Source: Sclerotinia nivalis (taxonomy: Eukaryota; Ascomycota; Leotiomycetes; Helotiales; Sclerotiniaceae). From it: a stretch of DNA of 64,000 nt. This document shows positions 1-10,780 of the stretch, in pieces; within the stretch, counting starts at the first letter, position 1; every line of letters starts with the position of its first letter. The stretch spans positions 5,642,001 to 5,706,000 of the forward strand of contig JAPEIS010000001.1 in the NCBI GenBank assembly GCA_029531795.1, written 5' to 3'. The notes under the pieces are model-generated. The model ran no database searches, was not told where the DNA came from, and saw nothing but the letters and a program-made list of their open reading frames with translations. The position numbers and the translations under genes are program-made.

Positions 1-405
1 AATTTGTAATGAACAGAAATATTGTTGGATGAAGCTCAGTAGGTTTGGCACTATTTTGATGCTTGGATAGTCCCTTTAGCTTATGCACAAAATGAGAATC
101 CTAGACAATCGATTCTGCAAATTTTGGAACAAAAGTTGATAGAAGAGACTTTGACAAGAACTTCAATGAGCTGTAATATGAATAATCTAGCAGAATCACA
201 GGATGGATAAATATAATATATAATATTGATCATGATTTAGGACCATAGATCAAAGTTCCGTATGCTAAAACACCTCGCTTAAAAAGATGGTGCAAAAAAT
301 TCAATCACCACTTTTGATTATAATGTGATGGGTTTGAATTGTGATATACTGTTTCAAACACACCGAGAACAATCCACCCACTGTATTTCTCGATAACATA
401 CCACC
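1..405. other. Intergenic, 5' flank of methyltransferase gene
   Basis: AT-rich DNA with no open frame that looks coding on either strand. It would hold the promoter of the plus-strand gene starting at 406. The start codon sits in a strong context (CCACCATGC). Confidence 0.5.
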
Positions 406-2331
406 ATGCCTCCAGAAAAACCGCTACCCTATCCGGACGATTTTTCCAGCGCGGATGAATACGTCGACTCCTTGTTGCACTTCGCAACCACATCGACTCT
501 TTTTCAAATCCTATGCGGAGGCGTCCATATCCTCGATTTCTTCATCGGGAACCCTAGTCTGTATCATAAAATTCTTCCTGAAGAATGGCGTGGTTGGTTG
601 CTGGATTGTCCCGAGATGGATCTTCTTGATCTGCTTCTGCGCGATGATCTCTCTTTGCCACGTGATAACCCGCCTCCGGAATCATTGATTAAATATATTC
701 AAGAGATCCGTAAACATTCTCTGCTCAGGGGTGTGGAGAAGAAAAACTTTAGTACGAAAAAGTTACCGCGGCATGTGGCTGTAGGTATGATTCCGAAGAA
801 GGTGCACGAGGTGACAAATTTTGCGGACTATGTGGTTCGGGTTGCGGATTCGGTGAAGGAGGAAAGTGGGAAGGAAATTACCCATTTTGTGGATTTTGGA
901 AGTGGTCAGAATTATTTGGGGAGGACTCTTGCGAGTCCGCCGTGGAATCGATGGATTGTGGCGGTGGAGAGTAAGGGGGGAAATATTGAAGGCGCGAAGA
1001 GTATGGATGTATTAGCGGGGATGGCGGAGAGGGAAAAGGTCATGAGGAATAAGAAGGTTTTTAGGGAGAAGATTATGGGAGAGGTGGGGAAGACCAAGAG
1101 GAGCGTGGGAAAGATGGATAGAGATGAGGAGGCGGATTTAAGACCAGCGAGGACTTTGCAGACGATTTATACGCCCACTGATGGGAAGGGGTATATTCAG
1201 TATGTAGAACATCGGGTTGAAGATGGAGATTTATCAGACGTAGTGTCTCAAATTGAGAAACTGAAAGTTTCTGACCCAGAGAAAAATCTCAACATCATCT
1301 CCGAACCCGGTTCCGCGACTCCAGCTGCAGAAGAAATCATATCACGCGTTTCCGAAGCGATAACACCGGAAACAAACCTAATGGCCATATCGATCCATTC
1401 CTGTGGCAATCTCTCGCACCACGGTATACGGTCTCTCCTACTCAATCCTTCTGTACAAGCTATTGCCATTGTAGGCTGCTGCTACAATCTGTTATCCGAA
1501 CGCCTCACTTCACCCTCTTACAAACATCCTTTACTCCGCCCCAATCTCCGCGCTCTCAATCTTCCCACCCCTTCTCCCTCTTCCTCTCCCGCATCAGCTG
1601 ATCCTCACGGCTTCCCTATGTCTAATCGTCTGGCTACATACAACGAAACAGGTATTACCCTCAACATCACCTCCCGCATGATGGGTGTCCAAGCACCCGC
1701 AAACTGGACCGCCAAAGATAGCGATTCTTTCTTCACACGCCACTTCTACCGCGCTTTACTACAAAAACTCTTTTTAGATTATGGAGTCGTGCAAGCGATT
1801 TCGTTGGATACTTCAGACCATGCCAACAAACCTCCTCCAGGCTCTGAAGCATGTGATTCTCCAGAATGCAACCGAGCTGAAAAAGAAGAAAAAAGTATCA
1901 CCACAACCCCCATAATCATCGGATCCCTACGCAAAACATGCTACTCATCCTTCACAACCTACGTCCGAGGCGCCATCCAAAAACTAACCGCCGCTGCACC
2001 CTCATCATCCTCTTCTGCCACCTCATCATCCCAAGACGCCCTCACCCCCCGCACCGACATCTCCTCGATGCTCCACTCCAAACTCGGCCACATGAGCGAT
2101 CGCGACATAGAAAAATACGAAGAGCAATACTCGTCCCGCAGAAAAGAACTTAGTATCATATGGTCATTAATGGCTTTTAGTGCGGGGGTCGTAGAATCTA
2201 TGATTGTGACGGATCGGTATTTGTTCTTGCGGGAGGCGATCGACAGGGGTGAGTGTAGGGATGCCTGGGTCGAGGGCGTGTTTGAGTATGCGGTTAGTCC
2301 GAGGAATTTGGTGGTTGTGGGGGTTAAGTAA
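406..2331 (+). CDS. METTL25/RRNAD1-type SAM-dependent methyltransferase domain protein
   Basis: Single-exon gene encoding 641 residues. Around residues 162-174 there is a glycine-rich SAM-binding loop, FVDFGSGQNYLGR. Around residues 325-365 follow the segments SIHSCGNLSHHG and IVGCCYNLL, with the paired cysteines typical of the METTL25/METTL25B (RRNAD1) family. The N-terminal helical region (about 1-110) and the insert rich in basic and acidic residues (about 200-260) also fit fungal members. A Ser-rich low-complexity stretch lies near residues 525-540. Family members are putative methyltransferases; the substrate of the fungal protein is not something the sequence tells. I chose the ATG at 406 because it has an excellent Kozak context and no earlier in-frame Met is needed for the domain. 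No signal peptide or membrane segment. The GTGG-rich 3' end runs straight into a G-rich purine tract. Confidence 0.8.
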   Translation: MPPEKPLPYPDDFSSADEYVDSLLHFATTSTLFQILCGGVHILDFFIGNPSLYHKILPEEWRGWLLDCPEMDLLDLLLRDDLSLPRDNPPPESLIKYIQEIRKHSLLRGVEKKNFSTKKLPRHVAVGMIPKKVHEVTNFADYVVRVADSVKEESGKEITHFVDFGSGQNYLGRTLASPPWNRWIVAVESKGGNIEGAKSMDVLAGMAEREKVMRNKKVFREKIMGEVGKTKRSVGKMDRDEEADLRPARTLQTIYTPTDGKGYIQYVEHRVEDGDLSDVVSQIEKLKVSDPEKNLNIISEPGSATPAAEEIISRVSEAITPETNLMAISIHSCGNLSHHGIRSLLLNPSVQAIAIVGCCYNLLSERLTSPSYKHPLLRPNLRALNLPTPSPSSSPASADPHGFPMSNRLATYNETGITLNITSRMMGVQAPANWTAKDSDSFFTRHFYRALLQKLFLDYGVVQAISLDTSDHANKPPPGSEACDSPECNRAEKEEKSITTTPIIIGSLRKTCYSSFTTYVRGAIQKLTAAAPSSSSSATSSSQDALTPRTDISSMLHSKLGHMSDRDIEKYEEQYSSRRKELSIIWSLMAFSAGVVESMIVTDRYLFLREAIDRGECRDAWVEGVFEYAVSPRNLVVVGVK

Positions 2332-2894
2332 TGATTGGGGGGGAGGGTGTTGTGAGGGGAAGGAGGGGAAAGGATGGGAAGGGAGGGTGGTTAGAGTGTG
2401 GTGTGTATGTTTGGGGGACTGAGGGGGAAGGATGAGAAGTATGGAGTGTAGGTATCCAGAGTTCAGTTGGAATCTGATTGGTATAGATAGACTCAATAAA
2501 CATCAAGATATACAATCCAACTCATACAAAATATTTCCCTAGTATGAGATGGAAAGATTGATTGGGGAATATACTGGCTCAAGGACTTTGATTGCATTTC
2601 TTATCCTGACCGTAAGAAGAGGTGTTCGTTTAAATACTTGAACATCAATATACATTACTTCAATTCGATATCTAGTCACAAGCAAAAAAACTCACATCCT
2701 CATACGTCTTTACACCTGCACCCCATCAATAATTCTTTTGGCTTGTCAAGAAAAATCATGATTCATTAGGGCTGATGCCAAAAGGGGGTAAGCGAAACAT
2801 AAATGTGATATCCCGCTCACCACCATGCATTAATATACATCTCTGATCATAATCATCATATTTTCCTTTCAATTCCTGCTATAGATATAGACAT
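2332..2894. other. Intergenic between convergent genes; G-rich tract
   Basis: This spacer lies between the methyltransferase stop and the CCT4 stop (convergent genes). Its first 100 bases are purine-rich with several runs of three or more G (see findings). The remainder is AT-rich, with no coding signal. Confidence 0.6.
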
Positions 2895-4704
2895 TTATCT
2901 AGATAAAGCGATGTCATCAATACGTAAAATCATTTTCACCGTCTCAGCCGCCAATTCAATAGCGCTCGTGCTGACCAAAAGCGGTTGCAATACATTCTCA
3001 TCCGCGATATCAACCTTGACGCCTCCACTCTTAATACTGACACCTGCGTTTTTCTCTCCATTGGCATGTTTGTGTCTCAGCTCAGTAACGACCTTGATGC
3101 TGTTGAGACCAGCGTTTTCGGCGAGTGTGGTGGGGATTACTTCCATGGCGTCGGCGAAGGCTTTCCAGCAGATGGCTTCGGTGCCGGTTAATTCTCGTGC
3201 TTGTTTTGCTAACTGCGATGCGATTTCAATCTCGGGGGCTCCTCCACCTGCGATTAATGCCTTCTTTTTTACTAAACATCGGACGACGCAAAGGGCATCG
3301 TGAAGACTACGCTCGGCTTCATCGAGAATGAGGGAGTTGGCGCCTCGGCAGACGATCGAGACAGTCTTGCCAGCACTCTTAGTACCGGTGATTTTGACGA
3401 GTCTAGAGCCGGAGGTTTGGGCTTCTTCAACGAGATCGGCTGTACCGAGTTTATCTTCGGTGAATGAGTCGATGTCGGCGACGGGCTTGCAGCCGGTGGA
3501 TTTGCAGATGAATTCTACTTCATCACGTTCGATATCTTTTATGCAGAGAATGTTAAGTTTGGCGAGGAAGTGGAGGGAAAGTTCGTTAACTGCATCACGG
3601 AGGATAGACTTTTGGATCTGAGGATTGTTGTTAGTACGGTTATTATGGACCTCAGACGATATCTATGACATACCAATAAAACGTTACACTTCGCCTTCTT
3701 GATCTTTTTAACTAAATTCAACAAATAAGTCCGCTCTTCTTTCAGAATTTTATCCATCTGTCTGTAGTCGTTGACAACGATCTGATTTTCCATCTGAGAT
3801 ATGTTAGCAACATTCGAAATGATGTTTAGCCAACAAAACTTACATCAGGCTTTGGAGGGCTGAGTTGAAATTGAATAAGTCCAATCTTTGCCTTCTCCAT
3901 TCTGATAGGTCCACCTCCATTTTTTAAAACACCCTGAGTCAAAACTACTCCCTCAACCATCTCACTGTCTTCGATGGTACCTCCAGACTTTTTAACTATT
4001 CTGATATTCTTCAAGTCTACGTTTTCTGCAGTCTTGATGTCGATTGTCTTTGTAACAGCATTTACAGCCATAGGACCGAGGAGATTTGAGTATTGTGAAA
4101 CGATTTTGGAAGAAAGAGATGTGTTGGCGGCTTGTAAAAGGGTTGCGGTGTCGCTGAGAGCAACTGGGACCGACATATCGTGGAGAATCTGAACTGCTGC
4201 CGCAGCAGCTCTCTGGAATGACTCGGCAATAACTGAAGGGTGTATTCCCTTTCCTAATAATTTATCTGCGGCGCCCAACAGACTTCCACAAATAACCACA
4301 ACTGAAGTAGTTCCGTCTCCGGCCTCTACATCTTGTGCTGCTGAGAGGTCGACCAACATCTTCGCAGAAGGGTGCATAACTGCCATACTCTTCATCATAG
4401 TGCTTCCATCATTTGTAATAAGTGTACCTCCTTTGCCGTCTTGAATCATCTTGTCCATTCCCCTGGGACCTAGGGAAGTTCTGCATGCATCTGCGACAGC
4501 TGTATTTTGTCAGCTTTACTTCCGCAATCTAGCATTTATTTCCAAACACACCTCTGGCAGCCAAGATGTTGGCATTTCGAACAGCCATAGGCTTCTCCTT
4601 GTCCTGTGGACTACATTAGCTATACTGAACAACCTCTCTAAGCTTCAATGTCCCACCTTAAAGGCATTGTTGGTAGAATTTCCTGCTGATTGTGTGAGAG
4701 CCAT
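2895..4704 (-). CDS. CCT4: T-complex protein 1 subunit delta (CCT4)
   Basis: Delta subunit of the cytosolic TRiC/CCT chaperonin, which folds actin, tubulin and other substrates using ATP. Five exons can be read on the minus strand: 4704-4657, 4603-4552, 4499-3844, 3793-3674 and 3617-2895. They sum to 1599 nt (532 residues), the normal CCT4 size, and every junction keeps phase. The N-terminus begins [10 protein letters not shown]. Group II chaperonin signatures are present: [11 protein letters not shown] (ATP-binding loop), GDGTTSV (catalytic Asp) and, near the C-terminus, the [11 protein letters not shown] segment followed by [13 protein letters not shown]. The gene is divergent from RPT1 with 395 bp between the two start codons. 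It converges on the upstream methyltransferase gene. Identification as delta rather than another CCT subunit rests on overall sequence recall and is fairly secure. Confidence 0.93.
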
Positions 4705-5099
4705 ATTGAAGTATTCTGATATTGGCTATAGGAAATCTGGAACGTTTAAACTCTGAATGTGTTGAGAAGTTGGCGTCGTCGCGTTTCTACACCTAACTGC
4801 GCGTCTTGTCTTGAGATTTCGAATTTTGAAATATCGGCTAACCTTATCTTGGACTAGCTTATCGAGCAACGCCGACGTACCTTTGGATACCTAAGAGCTA
4901 TGGGAGGATTATCAACACAACAATCCAAACTTCTCACAATCACATTTCCTCCACCACATTGAAAGGAATTTGAGTTACGATATTACCCTTGGAATCTTGA
5001 TCTCTACGCAAACAACCAATTCTAAGAAATTTCACCCATCACATCTTCAGCCAAAACACTACTTTACAACACAGTACCCTTCGTAACTCAGCTCTCATC
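4705..5099. promoter_or_regulatory. Shared divergent promoter CCT4 / RPT1
   Basis: This 395-bp segment separates the start codons of CCT4 (minus) and RPT1 (plus), so it must carry both core promoters and both 5' UTRs. It has no coding frame. I did not see a canonical proteasome-associated control element, GGTGGCAAA, on either strand. Confidence 0.7.
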
Positions 5100-6670
5100 A
5101 TGGTCCGTACTATTACTAGGTATTCATATACTTAACTAACAGGTTTGAAGGTCAGCGCAAAAGGGCAAAATTGGGAGAACTATAAGAAGGTACATGTCAT
5201 TCCTCAGGTTTGTCAGGACTCTTTCTAACAAGTTCTTAGGACTTTGCGGACGACGAGGTTGAGGAGAAGAAGATCACACCTTTATCAGATGAGTAAGGTT
5301 ATCCAGATCATCGCATCATCACAGCACCTAACGGTATCATAGAGATATTCAAGTCCTAAAAACCTATGGCGCAGCTCCCTATGGTGCCGCGCTGAAGAAA
5401 CTCGAACAACAGATCAAGGAGAAGCAGACAAGTGTGAATGAGAAGATTGGCGTAAAGGTAGGGCTTTAGGATATACAGCATATATGGATATGATCTAAAT
5501 CTTCATCAGGAATCAGATACTGGTTTGGCGCCACCTCATTTGTGGGATGTAGCTGCAGACAGGCAACGAATGTCAGAAGAGCAACCTTTACAAGTCGCAA
5601 GATGTACGAAGATTATTCAAGACGAGAAGGATCCGGAAAAGAGCAAATATGTCATCAACGTTAAGCAAATCGCGAAATTCGTTGTAAACCTTGGCGAACG
5701 TGTCAGTCCTACGGATATTGAGGAAGGAATGAGAGTTGGGTATGGCGAATGCATTCTCAATTATCTACAAAGCTAATTTACCTCGAATAGTGTCGATCGC
5801 AACAAGTACCAAATTTTATTACCTTTACCACCGAAGATTGATGCCAGCGTTACGATGATGACAGTTGAGGAGAAGCCAGATGTTACATACGGTGATGTTG
5901 GAGGTTGCAAGGAACAGGTTGAAAAGCTACGAGAAGTCGTCGAAATGCCACTGCTATCACCAGAACGATTCGTCAACCTTGGTATTGACCCACCTAAGGG
6001 TGCTTTGCTTTATGGTCCTCCGGGAACTGGAAAAACACTTTGCGCCAGAGCTGTCGCAAACAGAACTGACGCTACATTTATTCGAGTTATTGGTAGTGAA
6101 TTGGTACAAAAGTATGTTGGAGAGGGTGCTAGAATGGTTCGTGAATTATTCGAAATGGCGAGGACGAAGAAGGCATGTATTATTTTCTTCGATGAAATTG
6201 ATGCTGTCGGAGGGGCTCGTTTCGATGATGGTGCTGGAGGAGACAATGAAGTACAACGAACTATGTTGGAGTTGATTACCCAACTCGATGGTTTCGATGC
6301 AAGAGGAAACATCAAGGTCATGTTCGCTACCAACAGACCTTCCACCTTGGATCCTGCGTTGATGAGACCTGGACGTATCGACAGAAAAATAGAATTCTCG
6401 CTACCAGATCTCGAAGGAAGAGCAAATATTCTCAGAATTCACGCCAAGAGTATGTCTGTCGAGAGAGACATCAGATGGGAATTGATTTCACGTCTTTGCC
6501 CCAACTCTACTGGTGCCGAACTTCGAAGTGTCTGTACAGAAGCAGGAATGTTCGCTATTCGTGCTAGGAGAAAGGTCGCAACAGAAAAGGATTTCTTGAG
6601 CGCAGTTGACAAGGTCATCAAGGGCAACTTGAAGTTCAACTCCACTGCCACTTATATGCAATACAACTAG
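5100..6670 (+). CDS. RPT1: 26S proteasome regulatory ATPase Rpt1
   Basis: AAA ATPase of the proteasome 19S base ring, which unfolds and translocates substrates. The exon model 5100-5102, 5151-5189, 5240-5292, 5343-5457, 5510-5739 and 5791-6670 totals 1320 nt (439 residues) with all phases matching. The N-terminus ([14 protein letters not shown], then the conserved helical segment [17 protein letters not shown]) and the [15 protein letters not shown] segment are diagnostic of Rpt1. The AAA core shows Walker A GPPGTGKT, Walker B IIFFDEID, sensor TNRP and the arginine-finger region MRPGRIDRK. The first exon may be only the ATG, with donor GTCCGT and acceptor TTTGAAG. An alternative uses a 7-nt first exon, donor GTACTA and acceptor AACAG. 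The choice changes only about four residues. Divergent from CCT4. Confidence 0.94.
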
Positions 6671-7091
6671 AGGTCTATCAAAGGCTGGAGGGATGTATAT
6701 TAGCTGGCGTTGGTGTATAAGATAGCATTAATGAATCAGAAATTCATGATGACTCCATTATTGGCAATACCCATTTCCAAAAGTTGCGCAATAAAGCCAT
6801 GAGATGTTTCCGCTCAGTTATCTTTGCTAGCACCTGCAATAACCCAATGCCGTTGGTCATGCTGTTAGTTTGATATCACTGGTTAGTTTAGTTTATATGA
6901 AGTTTAAAGACATTGCATTCTGCTTAATTCACGGGAGGAAGGTGAGATCTCATCCTCGTCAAGCCTTGCAATTAGAAAAGCCGGGGTCCATTTGTGATGC
7001 TATTTCTATTATAAATATGTAGAAACTGCTCTACAATGTTCCCAATAATCAGAATACTATTCATAATGGCATAATATTCGCTGAATCGATC
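6671..7091. pseudogene. Decayed second copy of kinase-like gene 3' end
   Basis: Positions 6949-7072 resemble 7131-7253 of the neighbouring kinase-like gene in direct orientation, offset about 182-185 bp. Shared stretches include CTCATCCTC, AGAAAAGCCGGG and CCCAATAATCAG. On the minus strand the copy still reads SDYWE, then four in-frame stops, then PAFLIARLDEDEI. The intact copy has PDYWE and PAFLTPRIEEDEI at the same places. It is therefore the tail of a decayed tandem paralogue. The rest of the interval, from the RPT1 stop to 6948, shows no recognisable content. Confidence 0.65.
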
Positions 7092-8051
7092 TCAACAAAC
7101 ACCCATCGCATGTGTATATTCTGCATGTATCTCATCCTCCTCAATCCTTGGAGTCAGAAAAGCCGGGATCCATCTATTACGCCATTCCCCTTCAGGCGAA
7201 CATGTGTAAGCTGCTCTGGTATACTCCCAATAATCAGGATACCATCCACAATGAGCCCAGTCAACGATTGCGAGTATACGGGGTGGCTTTGTTGGAGAAA
7301 CGATGATATTTCCTCGATGTAGATCCGCGTGAGTTAACGTAATCGATCCAGTATCTGGTAAAAACTCTCTCCACGGGTCCTTGAAATCCTTTGGGACATC
7401 GAAACGGAGCTAAGGCAGTGAAGAAAAGTAGTTATGAAATTGTTTGATGGTCGCAAATGGGCCACCTGGAGGCTCGTTCTCAAATATCATATCTAAAAGC
7501 CGACCCCGGTTGATAGAGCCTATAGAGTGTTTAGACAATATTCATGAAGCTAATCGTTCTCATATATTTGCTAACATACCGATAAAGATATCATTGGGAT
7601 CTTGCTCGACCCTCCGCAACGATGTCATGATTTGGCTTAGCTGGTCGCAAACGCTGGTTTTATCGGATATATCCATAGAATCCCACTGATCCCTCAATGT
7701 CACTCCGTGTATTAACTCCATGTATATGAACACACAATGCCCATCAACTCGCCAACCATAGAGCTCTGGGACAGGCACTTCATTCCCAAGTACCTTCTTA
7801 ATTATATAAAGACATTGTGCTTCGGCGACAGTAACATAACGACCAAATTTAACAAGAAGATTTAAATGCTCAAAAATCACAGGAGGGGGTTGAGGCCCCG
7901 CCTGGTTTTCGTCCAATAGTGCTAGAACTTCTGCGGGTGTTGGCAAACACTGGCCATGGTTGTTGCGGAAGAATGAGGAAGCGGGAAAGTCAACCTCGGG
8001 GTTTTCACCGTCTGGAAGGTCGCTGACATGGATTTGTGGATTGCTGGACAT
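7092..8051 (-). pseudogene. Aminoglycoside-phosphotransferase/choline-kinase-like gene with internal nonsense codon
   Basis: Two exons, 8051-7580 and 7519-7092, would encode 299 residues of the fungal APH-type kinase-like family. Exon 1 gives MSSNPQIHVSD..., the nucleotide-lobe segment VAEAQCLYIIKKVL and the hinge-like FIYMELIHGVTLRDQW. Exon 2 carries the catalytic loop LTHADLHRGNI (Asp, His, Asn) and the metal-binding IVDWAHCGWYPDYWEY. An in-frame TAG at 7412-7410 falls between SSLP and LRFDVPKDF, before the catalytic loop. The nearest GT donors do not give a phase-compatible intron that removes it. A single C-to-T change of a CAG codon would explain the stop. As it stands, only about 195 residues without the catalytic site could be made. 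Family members phosphorylate small molecules in some cases; the substrate is unknown here. A sequencing error or rare readthrough cannot be excluded. Confidence 0.7.
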
Positions 8052-9629
8052 TTCATGAATTTTAGAGACTGTTAATGGTCGAATTATAAATCACGGTTGG
8101 TTTAATCTCTTAAAAATCCTGGGGTAAACGCTGAGCTGGAGTACGTCTAGTAACAGAAGGAGGTATTTTTTGCCGATCACATGTATCTGCTCTGACTAGC
8201 GAAGGGCGCATAGAGATATATCGCCGTCGGCTTTTGGCTCCGGGCCATCGTTAATTCAGTGAATATCAAAAATACCTATATTTAATGGTGGATCTAGTGG
8301 AAGTATTTACTCTTTATAACCCTGTTCTTCCTTCACTGCCAAAATTCCATCACACTGCTGCTGCGAGATATTTTCCCACTCAAACTCACTCAACCTCATT
8401 TCCAAACACAAAAGTTACACCCTCTAGACGATTGGTGATCACTTTCCCATTTCCCGCGGTTTTACAGTGTCATTAATCATGATGACCAGCGCCATGCTCT
8501 CTATCTCTGGAGAAAAAGTGACTGAGAAAATGGGTCATCTGTATGTATTTATGGCTGGATCGCTTCTTTTTGCATTAGGATGGCATTGGAGGCGTGTGGA
8601 CTGGAGTTGGGGGTTCTTTTGGCTGGGTTGGTCGGTTATTTGTGGTTGAGGTATGTTATTGTGTGAGCTTTCAAGGGACAATTGAGTGAGAATTTTGCTT
8701 ACTGGGAAATCGATACATTGCCGAAACAGGGCCAAGAGCATCTGGAGAAATGCTCATATCGATTCCGCGAATCCTGTGCGCAACTGGTGTTTGCGCAGGA
8801 TATTTTACTTGTTTTGAGTCTGTACGATTAAAGTCATAAATGTCATGGCCAGTGTCGTTATCACACAATCGTTGCTTGCTGTGGTTCTCGCGGGTCTCTC
8901 TGCCTATACTGCTTATTGTTGAAGGGACATCTAACATCATTCATTACTGTTACCCAGTATTTCGATATAACAGTTGCGTATATTGAAACATTCGACACCG
9001 TCAAGGAAATCAGACGTAGCATTACTAGCACTAGCTATCTAGAAAGTAATGGAGTATCCTGCTTTAAAGGTGCCGGTAGCTTCAACACGTCGAACTCTCT
9101 ATGGCCGAATGATGGGAGGGAGGAAAGGTCAACATCATGATCAATAGATACCTACTCAGCATGATTTCATTACATAGTACATGCAAAATTGGGATATTTG
9201 TTACTTTGGGTATTTGGTTGTATGGCTTGATGTATGACTTGAGCAAGATGGCTGACTGTGTTCCATTTGTGTTGGCAATTAGAAGTATCATCAATCAGGT
9301 ATAATCAATAGGAAGCAAAGCCATTGTTAAACGTCGCATCAATCAACTGTCCAATATTCCCGACATGGTAATTTCGAATCCACGTTGACAAATACAAGAA
9401 TTTCAACCACACCGTTTCACAAGACTCAGTTCATATTCACTGGCATCAATCAGTATCCCAGAAGTATCTTCTAGAATTAAAAGCATTGAAAAGCTCTTAA
9501 TCGCATTGGCAAACCTCCCCATATGTGCAGAGAATCATCGCAATATGTACAATTTTGATATTCTAGCCAGCCAGCCAGCCATCCCTTGCTTGTTTAAATA
9601 GCCATCCTTCTTCCTTGTCCAGCAAAAAC
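8052..9629. other. Intergenic, no supportable gene
   Basis: AT-rich spacer between the kinase-like start and the GH45 stop. Short open frames occur (for example near 8467-8649, with a Trp-rich hydrophobic stretch) but none has domain content, intron structure or convincing codon use. Confidence 0.5.
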
Positions 9630-10780
9630 TTACACGCATTGCGAGTAATAGGCGCTCAGGACTGAGCATGTGTATGGCGACGCACACTATTTCAACTATT
9701 AGCGATCTAGATAATAATACCCAGTGACCATATCCAAGATAAATAACAATCACCTATGTATAGGGAAGAAAGGACTTGTCTTAACTCACCGCAGTAGAAC
9801 CCGTGTACCCAATACCACCACACTGACCATAATGCGCGACCGGCGATCCCGTTCCTGCACTTGCCGCACTACTCGTAGAACTCGACGTCGTTCCCGCACC
9901 AGCACTCGTACTTGTACTTTTACTAGTACTAGCAGCTGCAGACGTAGAACCACCGGTTGAGCTTGCCCAGGTAGGTACTGCACTTGGACCTGTGGGTGAC
10001 TCATTGATAGCATCATTAGCGCGTACACATCCGCTCTTAGCAGTAAGGGCGGCCGGACACGTAATTTGCTTGAAGGTCACGCCCGGGTTGTCAGCATTGA
10101 GGAACCAGTCGAAACGCCAGTAACAACCTGCTTGTAGTGCGGCTGGGAAAGAGGCGCATTGGTCGCGAGAAGTGATGCCGCCGTATTGGGCACCCCAGGC
10201 TGAGCTTGGTGTGGAAGGATATTGGTTTGTACACGCATTGTATATACCGAAACCACCGCCAGGGATCTGGTGCAAAGGTTTAGTTAGATGCTCAAATTAT
10301 GAGGTGAGGACTTTGGGATGGACATACCGCGAGATCAAATTGATTATTTCCCAAATCTCCTCCCGTATTCGTAGATTGGACAATCATCTGTTTACCTGCC
10401 ACTGGGCCACTCGTAAACGTCAATTGATAACAAGCGCAACACCAACTCGCCTCTGTTCCGCCTGCAATATTCGTGGCAGCAAAACCATAACTCAAGGTAT
10501 CTGAGACTGCCCAAGGAGTTTGTGATCCGCACATGTAAGCAGTGCCACTTGAAGAAGCACAGTAGGATACAGCATTGTAGTTTGAAAGCGGATTGTTCGA
10601 GACGTCGCAGGAAGTGACCGGGTTGGAACCAGATGCTAGAGTGGCTTTTTGGGGCCAGCCGCAGGAGGCTTTGCAGCAATCCCAGTAGCGGGTTGTTGTA
10701 CCAGTACCGGATGCTTGGGCATGGATGACTGTGGGAAGGAGGAAAGAGAAGGGAAAGGAGAGGAAGAAAGTGGACTTCAT
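9630..10780 (-). CDS. Secreted GH45 endoglucanase with C-terminal CBM1
   Basis: Extracellular endo-1,4-beta-glucanase predicted to attack cellulose. Three exons: 10780-10328, about 10267-9789, and a final exon ending at the TAA at 9632-9630. The N-terminal signal peptide is [21 protein letters not shown]. The mature protein starts with the GH45 signature [14 protein letters not shown], whose Asp is the catalytic base. It continues with [18 protein letters not shown] and the IPGGGFGIY segment, with numerous cysteines. A Ser/Thr-rich linker of about 45 residues follows. The C-terminus is a fungal cellulose-binding module ([14 protein letters not shown], joined across a phase-0 intron to CASPYTC...AYYSQCV), complete with its cysteines and aromatic face. 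Most GH45 enzymes have HFD where this one has QFD, a small deviation. Carbon-catabolite control is likely from family knowledge but was not mapped. Confidence 0.92.

Noticed and set aside
341..688. Plus-strand frame overlapping the first methyltransferase gene
   Set aside because: Out-of-frame shadow of the 406-2331 gene with no domain content.
8467..8649. Small Trp-rich hydrophobic frame
   Set aside because: Sixty codons, no homology, ordinary in AT-rich spacer; insufficient to call a gene.
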